DNA of 46,700 nt from Faucicola sp041855445 (lineage in GTDB: Bacteria > Pseudomonadota > Gammaproteobacteria > Pseudomonadales > Moraxellaceae), in assembly GCA_041855445.1 (NCBI GenBank), contig JBHAEG010000041.1, forward strand, positions 1-46,700, given 5' to 3'. The position numbers were made by a program, and so were the translations under genes. Of the stretch, positions 25,570-32,610 are shown piece by piece. Numbering within the stretch: position 1 is the stretch's first letter; every line of letters starts with the position of its first letter. A model generated the notes under the pieces. It was not told the DNA's origin. It searched no databases and saw only the letters and a list, made by a program, of their open reading frames with translations.

Positions 25570-25626
25570 ATTTACCACCAAAGATTGATTTTGATGGCAA
25601 ATTGAAATATTAAATACTTTGATTAA

Positions 25627-26157
25627 TTATTGATTTTTCCAACGTTCTTGTGATTCTTTAATCACTTGTTTGGCTTCTTCAATATCACCCCAATGTTCAA
25701 CTTTAGTTGTTCCTGCTTTTTTCAAATCTTTATAATGATTAAAATGGAATTCAATTTGTTTAATTAATTGAGCAGGTAAATCAGCTAAGCTGTTAATCGC
25801 ATTACCATTATTACGGTCATCAGCAGGTACCACGACTACTTTGTCATCGACTTCGCCATCATCAACAAATTTCATCACGCCAATAACTTTTGCTTCCATA
25901 AAAATGCCTGTTGGCAATGGTTGTTCCGTGATAATCAATGCGTCTAACTCGTCACCATCTTCATCAAGTGTTTGTGGGATAAAACCATAATTAGTTGGTT
26001 TTGCAAATAATGCTGGCTCAACACGGTCAAGTTGCATCACACCTAATTTACGGTTCCATTCGATTTTATTGTTTGAACCTGCTGGAATTTCAACAACAAC
26101 ATTAATAATGCCACCATCAACATCACCTGCATCTAAAATTTGATTAAAATCAGCCAT
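25627..26157 (-). CDS. ppa: Inorganic pyrophosphatase (family I)
   Basis: Ppa hydrolyses pyrophosphate to phosphate in the cytoplasm, pulling biosynthetic reactions forward. The 176-aa enzyme is of normal length and has the family I signature DEDGDELDALII (residues about 65-76) with the three metal-binding Asp residues. It also has EIPAGSNNKIEW (substrate-binding Lys/Glu), YGFIPQTL, and the C-terminal HFNHYKDLKK with KVEHWGD. It is divergent from the hydrolase gene and convergent with the MATE gene. A short inverted repeat lies in the shared upstream region. Confidence 0.97.
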   Translation of the reverse strand: MADFNQILDAGDVDGGIINVVVEIPAGSNNKIEWNRKLGVMQLDRVEPALFAKPTNYGFIPQTLDEDGDELDALIITEQPLPTGIFMEAKVIGVMKFVDDGEVDDKVVVVPADDRNNGNAINSLADLPAQLIKQIEFHFNHYKDLKKAGTTKVEHWGDIEEAKQVIKESQERWKNQ

Positions 26158-26220
26158 TTTTGTTCCTTTGTAGGGTTAGTAAAACTTTACATCATCAATT
26201 TGATTTGGCATTATAACAAA

Positions 26221-26240
26221 GCTAGTTACAACACACTAGC
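26221..26240. promoter_or_regulatory. Inverted repeat between ppa and hydrolase genes
   Basis: GCTAGT (26221-26226) and ACTAGC (26235-26240) are perfect arms with an 8-bp spacer. For the rightward gene a weak -10 TATGCT (26250-26255) lies about 18 bp after TTACAA (26226-26231), so the palindrome would overlap the -35. This is a plausible regulator site, with no known consensus. Confidence 0.3.
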
Positions 26241-26306
26241 AAAATAAATTATGCTAAAGTGCAATATGATTATTTATTTTTCGCATATTTACAAGGAGGT
26301 AACCAT

Positions 26307-27110
26307 ATGAAAAATATCGCTCTATGCCAAGTTAAGACTTTTTCTATTTCTTTGGCTAATTTATCATCAACCCAGCTGTTTGTTACACAATGGCAACCAA
26401 ATTCAATAACTCAACAGCCACCCATTATTTTATTACATGATTCACTAGGTTGTGTCGCATTATGGAAAGATTTTCCTGAAGCATTGGCTGTTGCGACAGG
26501 GCAAACTGTAATTGCTTATGACCGCTGGGGCTTTGGGCAATCTAGTCAACGTACCGATAAAATTTCTCATCAATTTATTGAACAAGAGGCGATTGAATTT
26601 TTTCCTTTTATTTTACAAGCCTTTCAAATAGATAAATTTTTTGTATTGGGTCATAGTGTTGGTGGTTGTATGGCTATCACAATTGCCAATAAATATCCAC
26701 AACAATGTTTAGCAGTGATGGCAATTTCTACCCAAGCATTTGTTGATAAACAAGTCACAAATAGTATCATAGCAAATCATGCCAGTTTTGCTGATGCGAA
26801 AAATTTTGCTCGCTTGGCTCGTTATCATGCCAACAACACCCATTGGGTACTAGACGCATGGGTCAGTACTTGGTGTTCACAAGAATTTTCTAGTTGGTCA
26901 TTACAACCTTATTTTGCCGACATTATTTGCCCTGTATTAGTCATTCAAGGACAAAATGACGCATATAATGCGATTATTCACTCACAAACTATTGCTGAAA
27001 ATATTGCTAAATCTCATTTACATATCTTACCAAATACAGGACATTTTCCTCATCGAGAAAAAAAAGATGAAGTGCTTCAATTAATTAAAGAATTTCTCAG
27101 TAGTAATTGA
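26307..27110 (+). CDS. Alpha/beta hydrolase
   Basis: This 267-aa alpha/beta-hydrolase fold enzyme has the oxyanion region LLHDSLGC (about 45-52), the nucleophile elbow GHSVGG (Ser near residue 116), the acid in GQNDAY (about 218) and the His in TGHFPHREK near the C-terminus, so the catalytic triad appears intact. No signal peptide. Substrate is unknown; members include esterases, haloperoxidase-like and 2-hydroxymuconate-type hydrolases. ATG 26307 is firm because it follows a near-perfect AAGGAGGT 6 bp upstream, the strongest Shine-Dalgarno seen in this window; an in-frame start at 26259 would bury it. Confidence 0.92.
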   Translation: MKNIALCQVKTFSISLANLSSTQLFVTQWQPNSITQQPPIILLHDSLGCVALWKDFPEALAVATGQTVIAYDRWGFGQSSQRTDKISHQFIEQEAIEFFPFILQAFQIDKFFVLGHSVGGCMAITIANKYPQQCLAVMAISTQAFVDKQVTNSIIANHASFADAKNFARLARYHANNTHWVLDAWVSTWCSQEFSSWSLQPYFADIICPVLVIQGQNDAYNAIIHSQTIAENIAKSHLHILPNTGHFPHREKKDEVLQLIKEFLSSN

Positions 27111-27176
27111 ATGTAGTATTTAACAAAGCAATTATGTTATGATGAAAAGATATTTAATGATAACAATGAGGTTTTT

Positions 27177-27572
27177 ATGAAAAAAATTAATTGGTTACTT
27201 ATTCCAACAATTGCTATTTTTTTAACAGCTTGTAATAGCTCAAGTCCATCACGTCCAACGCCAACGCCTCAACCCAACTTTCCAGCACAAACAACAACTT
27301 CTGGTAAATTTTCTTGCCAAGATAATGCTAAACTTTCTGTAGACTATTTACCAAATGTTGATGCTGCAAATATGTTTTTAACGGTGCCAGCTCTTAATTT
27401 AATTGAACAATCGATGAGTTTGATGTTAGCACCATCAGCATCAGGGGTACGTTATATTCACAATGTAAACCCAAGCGTTCAATATGAATGGCAAGCCAAA
27501 GGCAATATTGGCGTATTTTCAGCCAAATATTCTAATGGTAAAGTGTATCAAATTAATTGCCAAAAACTTTAA
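27177..27572 (+). CDS. MliC-like lipoprotein (lysozyme-inhibitor fold)
   Basis: This 131-aa lipoprotein has the lipobox FLTA|C (Cys19) followed by a Ser/Pro/Thr-rich linker. The mature domain has the MliC/C-type lysozyme inhibitor pattern: FSCQDNAKLSVDY, SGVRYIHN (corresponding to the SGxxY inhibitory loop) and YEWQAKGNIGVFSAKYSNGKVYQINC with a second Cys that could pair with the first. MliC proteins protect peptidoglycan from C-type lysozyme at the outer membrane. The match is by pattern only, so the inhibitor role is likely but unproven. Its stop is 3 bp from the convergent alr end. Confidence 0.75.
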   Translation: MKKINWLLIPTIAIFLTACNSSSPSRPTPTPQPNFPAQTTTSGKFSCQDNAKLSVDYLPNVDAANMFLTVPALNLIEQSMSLMLAPSASGVRYIHNVNPSVQYEWQAKGNIGVFSAKYSNGKVYQINCQKL

Positions 27573-27575
27573 GCC

Positions 27576-28664
27576 TTAGCGATATTGCCAAGTCGGGCGA
27601 TTTGTCACTAAACAGAGTAATTCGTAACTGATAGTATCATTCCAGCTTGCGACTTCATCAATCGTTGGCATATCGCCCCATAGTTGCACAGTCGTGCCAA
27701 TATCAACATGTACTGCATGACTTATATCTACCATGAGCATATCCATCGCAACCCGTCCAATTATTGGTAAACGCTCACCTTGTTCAGTTTGCATATAAGC
27801 ATTTTCATGAATAACTCGAGGATAGCCATCACCATATCCCACACTCACAATGCCAATTTTGCAAGGTTGTTTCGCTTGCCATCGGCTACCATAACCAACA
27901 CTTTCTCCAGCATTTAACTGATGAATTGCCATAATTGAGGCAGAAAATGTCATCACAGGCTTTAAACCAATGTCACTTGCTGTTTGATGGGTAACAGGAC
28001 TAGAACCATATAACATAATACCTGACCGCACCCAATCATAATGACACGTTTGCCAGTTTACAATACCTGCCGAATTACATAATGAACCTTGAATAGTTGA
28101 ACTAATTTGTGATTTTAATAAATTTAAGGTATCGTGAAATAATTGTATTTGAGTTTGATTAAGTGGGTGGGCAATATTATCCGCATTAGCAAAATGGCTG
28201 GTTAAAATTAATGAATAGCCTTTATTAAATAATTGTTTAGCAATATCAAATATTTCGGTTTGATTAAACCCTAAACGGTTCATACCCGTATTAAATTTTA
28301 ACCAAACGATAGGATTATTTTGTTGTGGAATATCAGATAACGCCCATTCAACTTGGGTCTGATGATGAACAACGCACTGCATTTGATGTTGATAGGCATA
28401 TTGCCACTCTGCCAATGAAAACGCACCTTCCATCAAAACAATCGGCTTTTGCCAGCCTGCTGTTTGCAAAGGAATTGCCTCCGTCAAACACGCCACCCCC
28501 AAAGCATCTGCCTGTGACAGTGCTGGTAAACATTCGACCGCCCCATGCCCATACGCATTCGCCTTAACCATGGCTAACACTTTGGATTTCTTAGCAAAAT
28601 TTTTTACACAAGTAAGATTATGCTGTAATGCTGATAAACGAATTTGAATGTATGTTTGACGCAT
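27576..28664 (-). CDS. alr: Alanine racemase
   Basis: Alr is the PLP enzyme making D-alanine for peptidoglycan. At 362 aa it is of normal length. AMVKANAYGHG contains the PLP Lys34, and SVGYGSRW contains the catalytic Tyr258 from the other subunit. Other family stretches are FNTGMNRLGF, SLCNSAGIVNW, VRSGIMLYGSSP and GRVAMDMLMVD. It lies 8 bp after dnaB on the same strand, a common gammaproteobacterial arrangement, and is probably translated from the dnaB message. Confidence 0.97.
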   Translation of the reverse strand: MRQTYIQIRLSALQHNLTCVKNFAKKSKVLAMVKANAYGHGAVECLPALSQADALGVACLTEAIPLQTAGWQKPIVLMEGAFSLAEWQYAYQHQMQCVVHHQTQVEWALSDIPQQNNPIVWLKFNTGMNRLGFNQTEIFDIAKQLFNKGYSLILTSHFANADNIAHPLNQTQIQLFHDTLNLLKSQISSTIQGSLCNSAGIVNWQTCHYDWVRSGIMLYGSSPVTHQTASDIGLKPVMTFSASIMAIHQLNAGESVGYGSRWQAKQPCKIGIVSVGYGDGYPRVIHENAYMQTEQGERLPIIGRVAMDMLMVDISHAVHVDIGTTVQLWGDMPTIDEVASWNDTISYELLCLVTNRPTWQYR

Positions 28665-28672
28665 GGCGGTTT

Positions 28673-30091
28673 CTATTCTGCCTCAACAAAAGTTTTACCT
28701 GAATAAAACTCAGGCATTAAATTTCTAAAACGAGTAAATTGTCCTTCAAATGCCAAATGCACTGTGCCTATCGGTCCATTTCGCTGTTTGCCAATAATCA
28801 ATTCTGCCTGCCCTTTAGCATCAGTATTATCATTGTACACTTCATCACGATAAATAAACATAATCACATCAGCATCTTGCTCAATCGCCCCCGACTCTCG
28901 CAAATCGCTCATGATTGGTCGTTTATTTGGACGATTTTCTAAACTACGATTTAACTGAGATAATGCCACGACAGGACAACGCATTTCTCGAGCTAAAGCT
29001 TTTAAGCTACGAGAAATCTCTGAAATTTCACCTACCCGATTACTTTCTAAATTTGGCACTCGCATTAACTGTAAATAATCGACTAAAATCAAGCCGATTT
29101 GTCCCTGATGGTCTTTGGCAATTCGCCGACAACGTGAACGTAATTCTGATGGCGGTAATCCTGTACTATCATCAATATATAATTTTTTTGAATGTAAATG
29201 ATGCACGGCATTCGCTAACTTGCCCCACTCCTCTTCACTCATCTGTCCAGAGCGTAATTTTGTTTGGTTAATCGCCCCCCAAGAGGATAATAAACGCATC
29301 ACAATTGATTCAGCTGGCATTTCCATCGAAAACACGACAACTGGCAAATCCGTATTATATAATACGCTTTCTGCCAAATTCATCGCAAACGTGGTTTTTC
29401 CCATTGAAGGGCGAGCCGCAACAATAATTAAATCACCTGCCTGCATACCTTGCGTTTTATTATTTAATTCATCAAATGGTGTAGGTAAACCAATCATACC
29501 ATCAGGACGATTTTTCAGCTCTCGCAATGTATCCATCACATTAGCTAGCACCGAGTTAATCCGAGTTGGACCTTTTTGTTGCGAACGCCGATTATGTTGT
29601 TCATTGATGACAAAAATTTCACTTTCAACCATGTCTAAAATCGAACTAACATTTTGATTTTTTGGGTCAAAAGCTAACTCTAAAATATGATTACCCGCCC
29701 GAATTAATTGACGTAATGTAGAAAATTCACGCACTTTTTGAGCATAAGCCGTCAAATTAAACAATGTCGCTGGACTTTGTGATAAAATTTCACCTAAATA
29801 ACTTTCCCCACCTGCATTTGCCAACAGTCGTTGCTTATCTAACCAATCACATACCATCACAATATCATAAGGCTCTTGGGCATTTGCCAAATGACAAATC
29901 GCATCAAAAATATGCTGATGACGTAACGCATAAAAATCTTCTTTACCAATAATATCAGAAATGCGGTCAAATGATTCCTCAATACTCATCAATGAAGCTA
30001 ATAAAGATTTTTCAATATCAATACTATGAGGCGGATGCTGAGCAAGCCCCCCTTCTTTATTTATGTTATTCATAGATTGTTGTTCTGACAT
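28673..30091 (-). CDS. dnaB: Replicative DNA helicase DnaB
   Basis: DnaB is the hexameric 5'-3' helicase of the replication fork. The 472-aa protein has the N-terminal DnaB domain starting SIDIEKSLLASLMSIEESFDRI, and the RecA-like C-terminal domain with Walker A AARPSMGKTTFAMN (about 222-235), QIGLILVDYLQLM Walker B, and SQLNRSLE and SDLRESGAIEQDADVI. No intein is present; the P-loop and following motifs are continuous. ATG 30091 is preferred because AAGG stands 7-8 bp upstream; an earlier frame from 30130 would add 13 residues. alr follows at 8 bp. A terminator at 30205-30245 separates it from the rplI operon. Confidence 0.97.
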   Translation of the reverse strand: MSEQQSMNNINKEGGLAQHPPHSIDIEKSLLASLMSIEESFDRISDIIGKEDFYALRHQHIFDAICHLANAQEPYDIVMVCDWLDKQRLLANAGGESYLGEILSQSPATLFNLTAYAQKVREFSTLRQLIRAGNHILELAFDPKNQNVSSILDMVESEIFVINEQHNRRSQQKGPTRINSVLANVMDTLRELKNRPDGMIGLPTPFDELNNKTQGMQAGDLIIVAARPSMGKTTFAMNLAESVLYNTDLPVVVFSMEMPAESIVMRLLSSWGAINQTKLRSGQMSEEEWGKLANAVHHLHSKKLYIDDSTGLPPSELRSRCRRIAKDHQGQIGLILVDYLQLMRVPNLESNRVGEISEISRSLKALAREMRCPVVALSQLNRSLENRPNKRPIMSDLRESGAIEQDADVIMFIYRDEVYNDNTDAKGQAELIIGKQRNGPIGTVHLAFEGQFTRFRNLMPEFYSGKTFVEAE

Positions 30092-30204
30092 TATCATACC
30101 TTGAAAACTGATTTGATGTGTTGATGGCAAAGAATACTAAAAATAATGCTAAAATACCAATGAAAAAAGTTAATGATTTAATAAATATGATAAAAAATTG
30201 TGAT

Positions 30205-30245
30205 AAAAAAAGAGACAACAAAACGAGTTGTTATCTCTTTTTTTT
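30205..30245 (-). terminator. Terminator between rplI and dnaB
   Basis: An A/T-flanked hairpin (stem about 16 bp with one mismatch, loop 8 nt: AAAAAAAGAGA.AACA pairing with TGTT.TCTCTTTTTTT) lies just after rplI in the minus direction and ends with a run of T on that strand. It should stop rpsF-rpsR-rplI transcription before dnaB. Confidence 0.75.
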
Positions 30246-30281
30246 AAGGGTCAAAATTTGACTAAATTTAATAAAAACGTA

Positions 30282-30743
30282 TTAAGCGTTTGTATTATCT
30301 TCAGCTAAAATTGTTACCAAAATGTTAGTGCTAACATCGTGATGTAATTGAATATCAACATTGTATTCGCCAACTTGACGTAATGCACCTTCTGGTAATT
30401 TAACTTCTGAACGGTCTACAGGTAAACCAGATTTAGTTAAGGCATCAGCGATGTCACGAGTACCAATTGAACCAAATAGTTTGCCTTCTTCGCCAGATTT
30501 TGCACGAATAATCACATTAACGTCTTTTAATGCTTCTGCACGAGCATTGGCTGCCGCTAATTCTTCAGCTTCTACACGCTCAAGTTCTGCACGGCGAGCT
30601 TCAAATTTTTCAATGTTTGCTGCGGTTGCTGGTAATGCTTTACCTTGAGGGATAAGATAATTACGACCATAACCTGCTTTAACATTAACTGTATCACCTA
30701 AAGAACCTAAGTTAGTGATGCGTTGTAATAAAATAACTTGCAT
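30282..30743 (-). CDS. rplI: 50S ribosomal protein L9
   Basis: L9 binds 23S rRNA near domain V and helps maintain reading frame. The 153-aa protein opens MQVILLQRITNLGSLGDTVNVKAGYGRNYLIP, the L9 N-terminal signature, with an elongated Ala/Glu/Arg helix linker (about 40-75) and the C-terminal domain RAKSGEEGKLFGSIGTRDIADAL. It is the third gene of rpsF-rpsR-rplI, 15 bp after rpsR, and is followed by a terminator. Confidence 0.98.
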   Translation of the reverse strand: MQVILLQRITNLGSLGDTVNVKAGYGRNYLIPQGKALPATAANIEKFEARRAELERVEAEELAAANARAEALKDVNVIIRAKSGEEGKLFGSIGTRDIADALTKSGLPVDRSEVKLPEGALRQVGEYNVDIQLHHDVSTNILVTILAEDNTNA

Positions 30744-30758
30744 ATTTCACCCCTTAGT

Positions 30759-30986
30759 TTATTGATGGTTGTCAGTGTATGGAATTAACGCAAGATAGCG
30801 AGCTTGTTTGATAGCTGTTGCTAATTGGCGTTGATATTTGTTAGAGGTACCAGTAATACGACTTGGTACGATTTTTCCATTTTCGCTGATATATTGTTTT
30901 AAGATTTCGATATCTTTATAGTCGATATGGCTGATGCCTTCAGCGGTAAAACGGCAAAATTTACGACGGCGGTAAAAACGTGCCAT
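30759..30986 (-). CDS. rpsR: 30S ribosomal protein S18
   Basis: S18 pairs with S6 on the platform of the 30S subunit and, as the S6:S18 heterodimer, is also the proposed regulator of this operon. The 75-aa protein is of normal length, with FYRRRKFCRFTAEGISHIDYKDIEILKQYI and KIVPSRITGTSNKYQRQLATAIKQARYLALIPY, matching S18 closely. AAGGAG precedes the ATG. It lies 16 bp after rpsF and 15 bp before rplI. Confidence 0.98.
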   Translation of the reverse strand: MARFYRRRKFCRFTAEGISHIDYKDIEILKQYISENGKIVPSRITGTSNKYQRQLATAIKQARYLALIPYTDNHQ

Positions 30987-31002
30987 GATTGTATCTCCTT
31001 AA

Positions 31003-31428
31003 TTATTCGTCTGTATTATCATCAGCAGAGTCGTCTAACTCTTCAGCTTGATGCTCTTCTTCTTGATGATTGTTTTGACGGCGAGACGCTTTGTTTGCTT
31101 GCTTTTCTTTAGCACTTTTCGCTAAAGGTGATTCTTCGGTAATCGCTTCGTCACGGCGAATGATAAGGCTACGAATAACGGCATCGTTATAACGGAATAG
31201 CTCTTCTAATTCGTCTAAAGTTGTTTGACCACATTCGATATTTAATAATACATAATGGGCTTTGTGAACTTTATTAATTGGATAGGCTAATTGACGGCGA
31301 CCCCAATCTTCTAAACGATGAATTGCACCGCCTTGTTCTTTTACTAAATTGATATAACGTTCAACCATGCCAACTACTTGGTCGCTTTGGTCTGGGTGAA
31401 CTAATAAAACTAGCTCATAATGTCTCAT
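31003..31428 (-). CDS. rpsF: 30S ribosomal protein S6
   Basis: S6 is the partner of S18 in the 30S platform. The 141-aa protein begins MRHYELVLLVHPDQSDQV, with the central WGRRQLAYPINKVHKAHYVLLNIE block characteristic of S6. The C-terminal tail (about 105-141) is highly charged and ends with an acidic DDSADDNTDE segment; E. coli S6 has a related Glu-rich tail that RimK modifies, though the ending here is Asp-rich rather than poly-Glu. ATG 31428, with AGGAG 8 bp before it, is preferred over an upstream start at 31443. A leader structure that includes that Shine-Dalgarno lies directly upstream. Confidence 0.97.
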   Translation of the reverse strand: MRHYELVLLVHPDQSDQVVGMVERYINLVKEQGGAIHRLEDWGRRQLAYPINKVHKAHYVLLNIECGQTTLDELEELFRYNDAVIRSLIIRRDEAITEESPLAKSAKEKQANKASRRQNNHQEEEHQAEELDDSADDNTDE

Positions 31429-31435
31429 AAAAAGA

Positions 31436-31483
31436 CTCCTCACGGATTAAACAGCCATTAACCCCATTGTTAATGGCAAGGAG
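31436..31483 (-). promoter_or_regulatory. S6:S18-type autoregulatory leader of rpsF
   Basis: On the minus strand the leader folds as an outer stem CUCCU (31483-31479) with AGGAG (31440-31436) around an inner perfect 9-bp hairpin GCCAUUAAC-AAUGGG-GUUAAUGGC (31477-31454). The asymmetric bulge on the 3' side, UGUUUAAUCCGUG, contains CCG next to the outer stem. This matches the layout of the known S6:S18-binding leader, in which a bulged CCG mimics the 16S site. The outer stem uses the rpsF Shine-Dalgarno, so binding of S6:S18 would hide it. The match is by structure read by eye. Confidence 0.75.
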
Positions 31484-31500
31484 ATTTTTATATACCCAAA

Positions 31501-31554
31501 ATACTTGGTATACAAAATAGCCAAGTATTATAATTAAAGCTATTTTTTTTGCAA
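31501..31554 (-). promoter_or_regulatory. Candidate rpsF operon promoter and start-site inverted repeat
   Basis: On the minus strand, TTGCAA (31554-31549), a 16-bp spacer and TATAAT (31532-31527) form a promoter about 100 bp before rpsF. A perfect 8-bp inverted repeat (ATACTTGG at 31501-31508, CCAAGTAT at 31521-31528, 12-bp spacer) covers the expected start point and partly overlaps the -10. It may be an operator or a hairpin at the 5' end of the message. Confidence 0.5.
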
Positions 31555-31569
31555 GTAAATTTTGGTAAC

Positions 31570-32406
31570 TTATTTTTGAGGTTCAAGTTTTAGCGGTGTA
31601 GTTTGGGTGTCATCTGCCCGTACAACATAGGTTTTCGCTAGTTTATCATGTAAACTTTGGCGGTTTTTGTTGGTGAGCATGATTAAAATATCGATGATAA
31701 AAAAGAACAATCCAAAAGTAGATAATGTATAAATCACATTGATAAGAATGGTTCTTAATAAAATAATATTGGTGATAGTAGGAATGGCATTTGAGTTAAT
31801 ATCTAAAATACGGATACCCATCGCCATTTTACCCAGCGTTTGCCCACGTTTGACTAATAATAAAATCTGTGCGATTAACAATCCCCATACCAATAAATTA
31901 GTTAATAATAAAATATGGTCTGGAATAACTGCCAATAATTCTGCTTGTTGGGCAGTAGTGAGTTTGGTTTGTCCTGATGCAACAATGCTTTCTAATTTGG
32001 CAAAACTTGGGCTATTAATTAATGCTATAGATAATGGCATTAATGATAAAATAAAAAGAAAAAAATCAATCAATGATGCAAAAATTCGACTAGGAATTGA
32101 AGCTAAATCTAGCTGTTTTCTGGCATGACTAACGTCAATACCTTTTTGACTATTATCTTTTTTTAGCCAATTAGGTTGATGGTGAGTGGTTGGCGTTGGG
32201 TTAATTTGTGGCATGACTCTATTAGCATTTGGCTCATATAATAGTTTTCCGCCTGTGACTTCGCCAACAGTTTTCCAGTTTTCCATGCCTACATGCCAGA
32301 TTAAATCTGATAAATACACCTCACCTGAGGCAAGCATGGCATTTAATTGTTCTAACGTGTAGGGCCCTGCTTGTACATTATTACGAGCTAAATAAATTTG
32401 CATCAT
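31570..32406 (-). CDS. GYF_2/RDD-domain membrane protein
   Basis: This 278-aa protein has an N-terminal GYF_2-type domain (residues about 1-55: IYLARNNVQAGPYTLEQLNAMLASGEVYLSDLIWHVGMENWKTVGEV), a Pro/Asn-rich linker, and a C-terminal RDD domain with three or four membrane segments (PSRIFASLIDFFLFIL; a GQTLGKMAMGIRILD stretch; NVIYTLSTFGLFFF). RDD proteins are of uncertain function; some are proposed ion antiporters. The start is one of two tandem ATG codons; 32406 has GGA 7 bp upstream. It lies downstream of nothing obvious and 163 bp upstream of rpsF in the same direction. Confidence 0.88.
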   Translation of the reverse strand: MMQIYLARNNVQAGPYTLEQLNAMLASGEVYLSDLIWHVGMENWKTVGEVTGGKLLYEPNANRVMPQINPTPTTHHQPNWLKKDNSQKGIDVSHARKQLDLASIPSRIFASLIDFFLFILSLMPLSIALINSPSFAKLESIVASGQTKLTTAQQAELLAVIPDHILLLTNLLVWGLLIAQILLLVKRGQTLGKMAMGIRILDINSNAIPTITNIILLRTILINVIYTLSTFGLFFFIIDILIMLTNKNRQSLHDKLAKTYVVRADDTQTTPLKLEPQK

Positions 32407-32534
32407 TGTTAATTCCAAACAACATTGTAAAATGATAAAAACTACGCAAATTGGTTTAAAACGTAACCATCTTTGGCGTACTACAGTTAGTTAAAAAAAG
32501 TTGATATTTCCCAATAGTTTTGCGTAAAATATTA

Positions 32535-32562
32535 AAAGCACCATGTCATGACATGATGCTTT
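32535..32562 (-). terminator. ppsA: Terminator downstream of ppsA
   Basis: AAAGCA (32535-32540) pairs with TGCTTT (32557-32562), followed inside by one C/A mismatch and the self-complementary CATGTCATGACATG. On the minus strand it lies about 50 bp after the ppsA stop and is followed by TAATATTTT, a moderate T-run. Confidence 0.6.
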
Positions 32563-32610
32563 ATTGTACTTTTTTGGGTTTATGATAGTCAAATGTTTTG
32601 TAACTATCGT

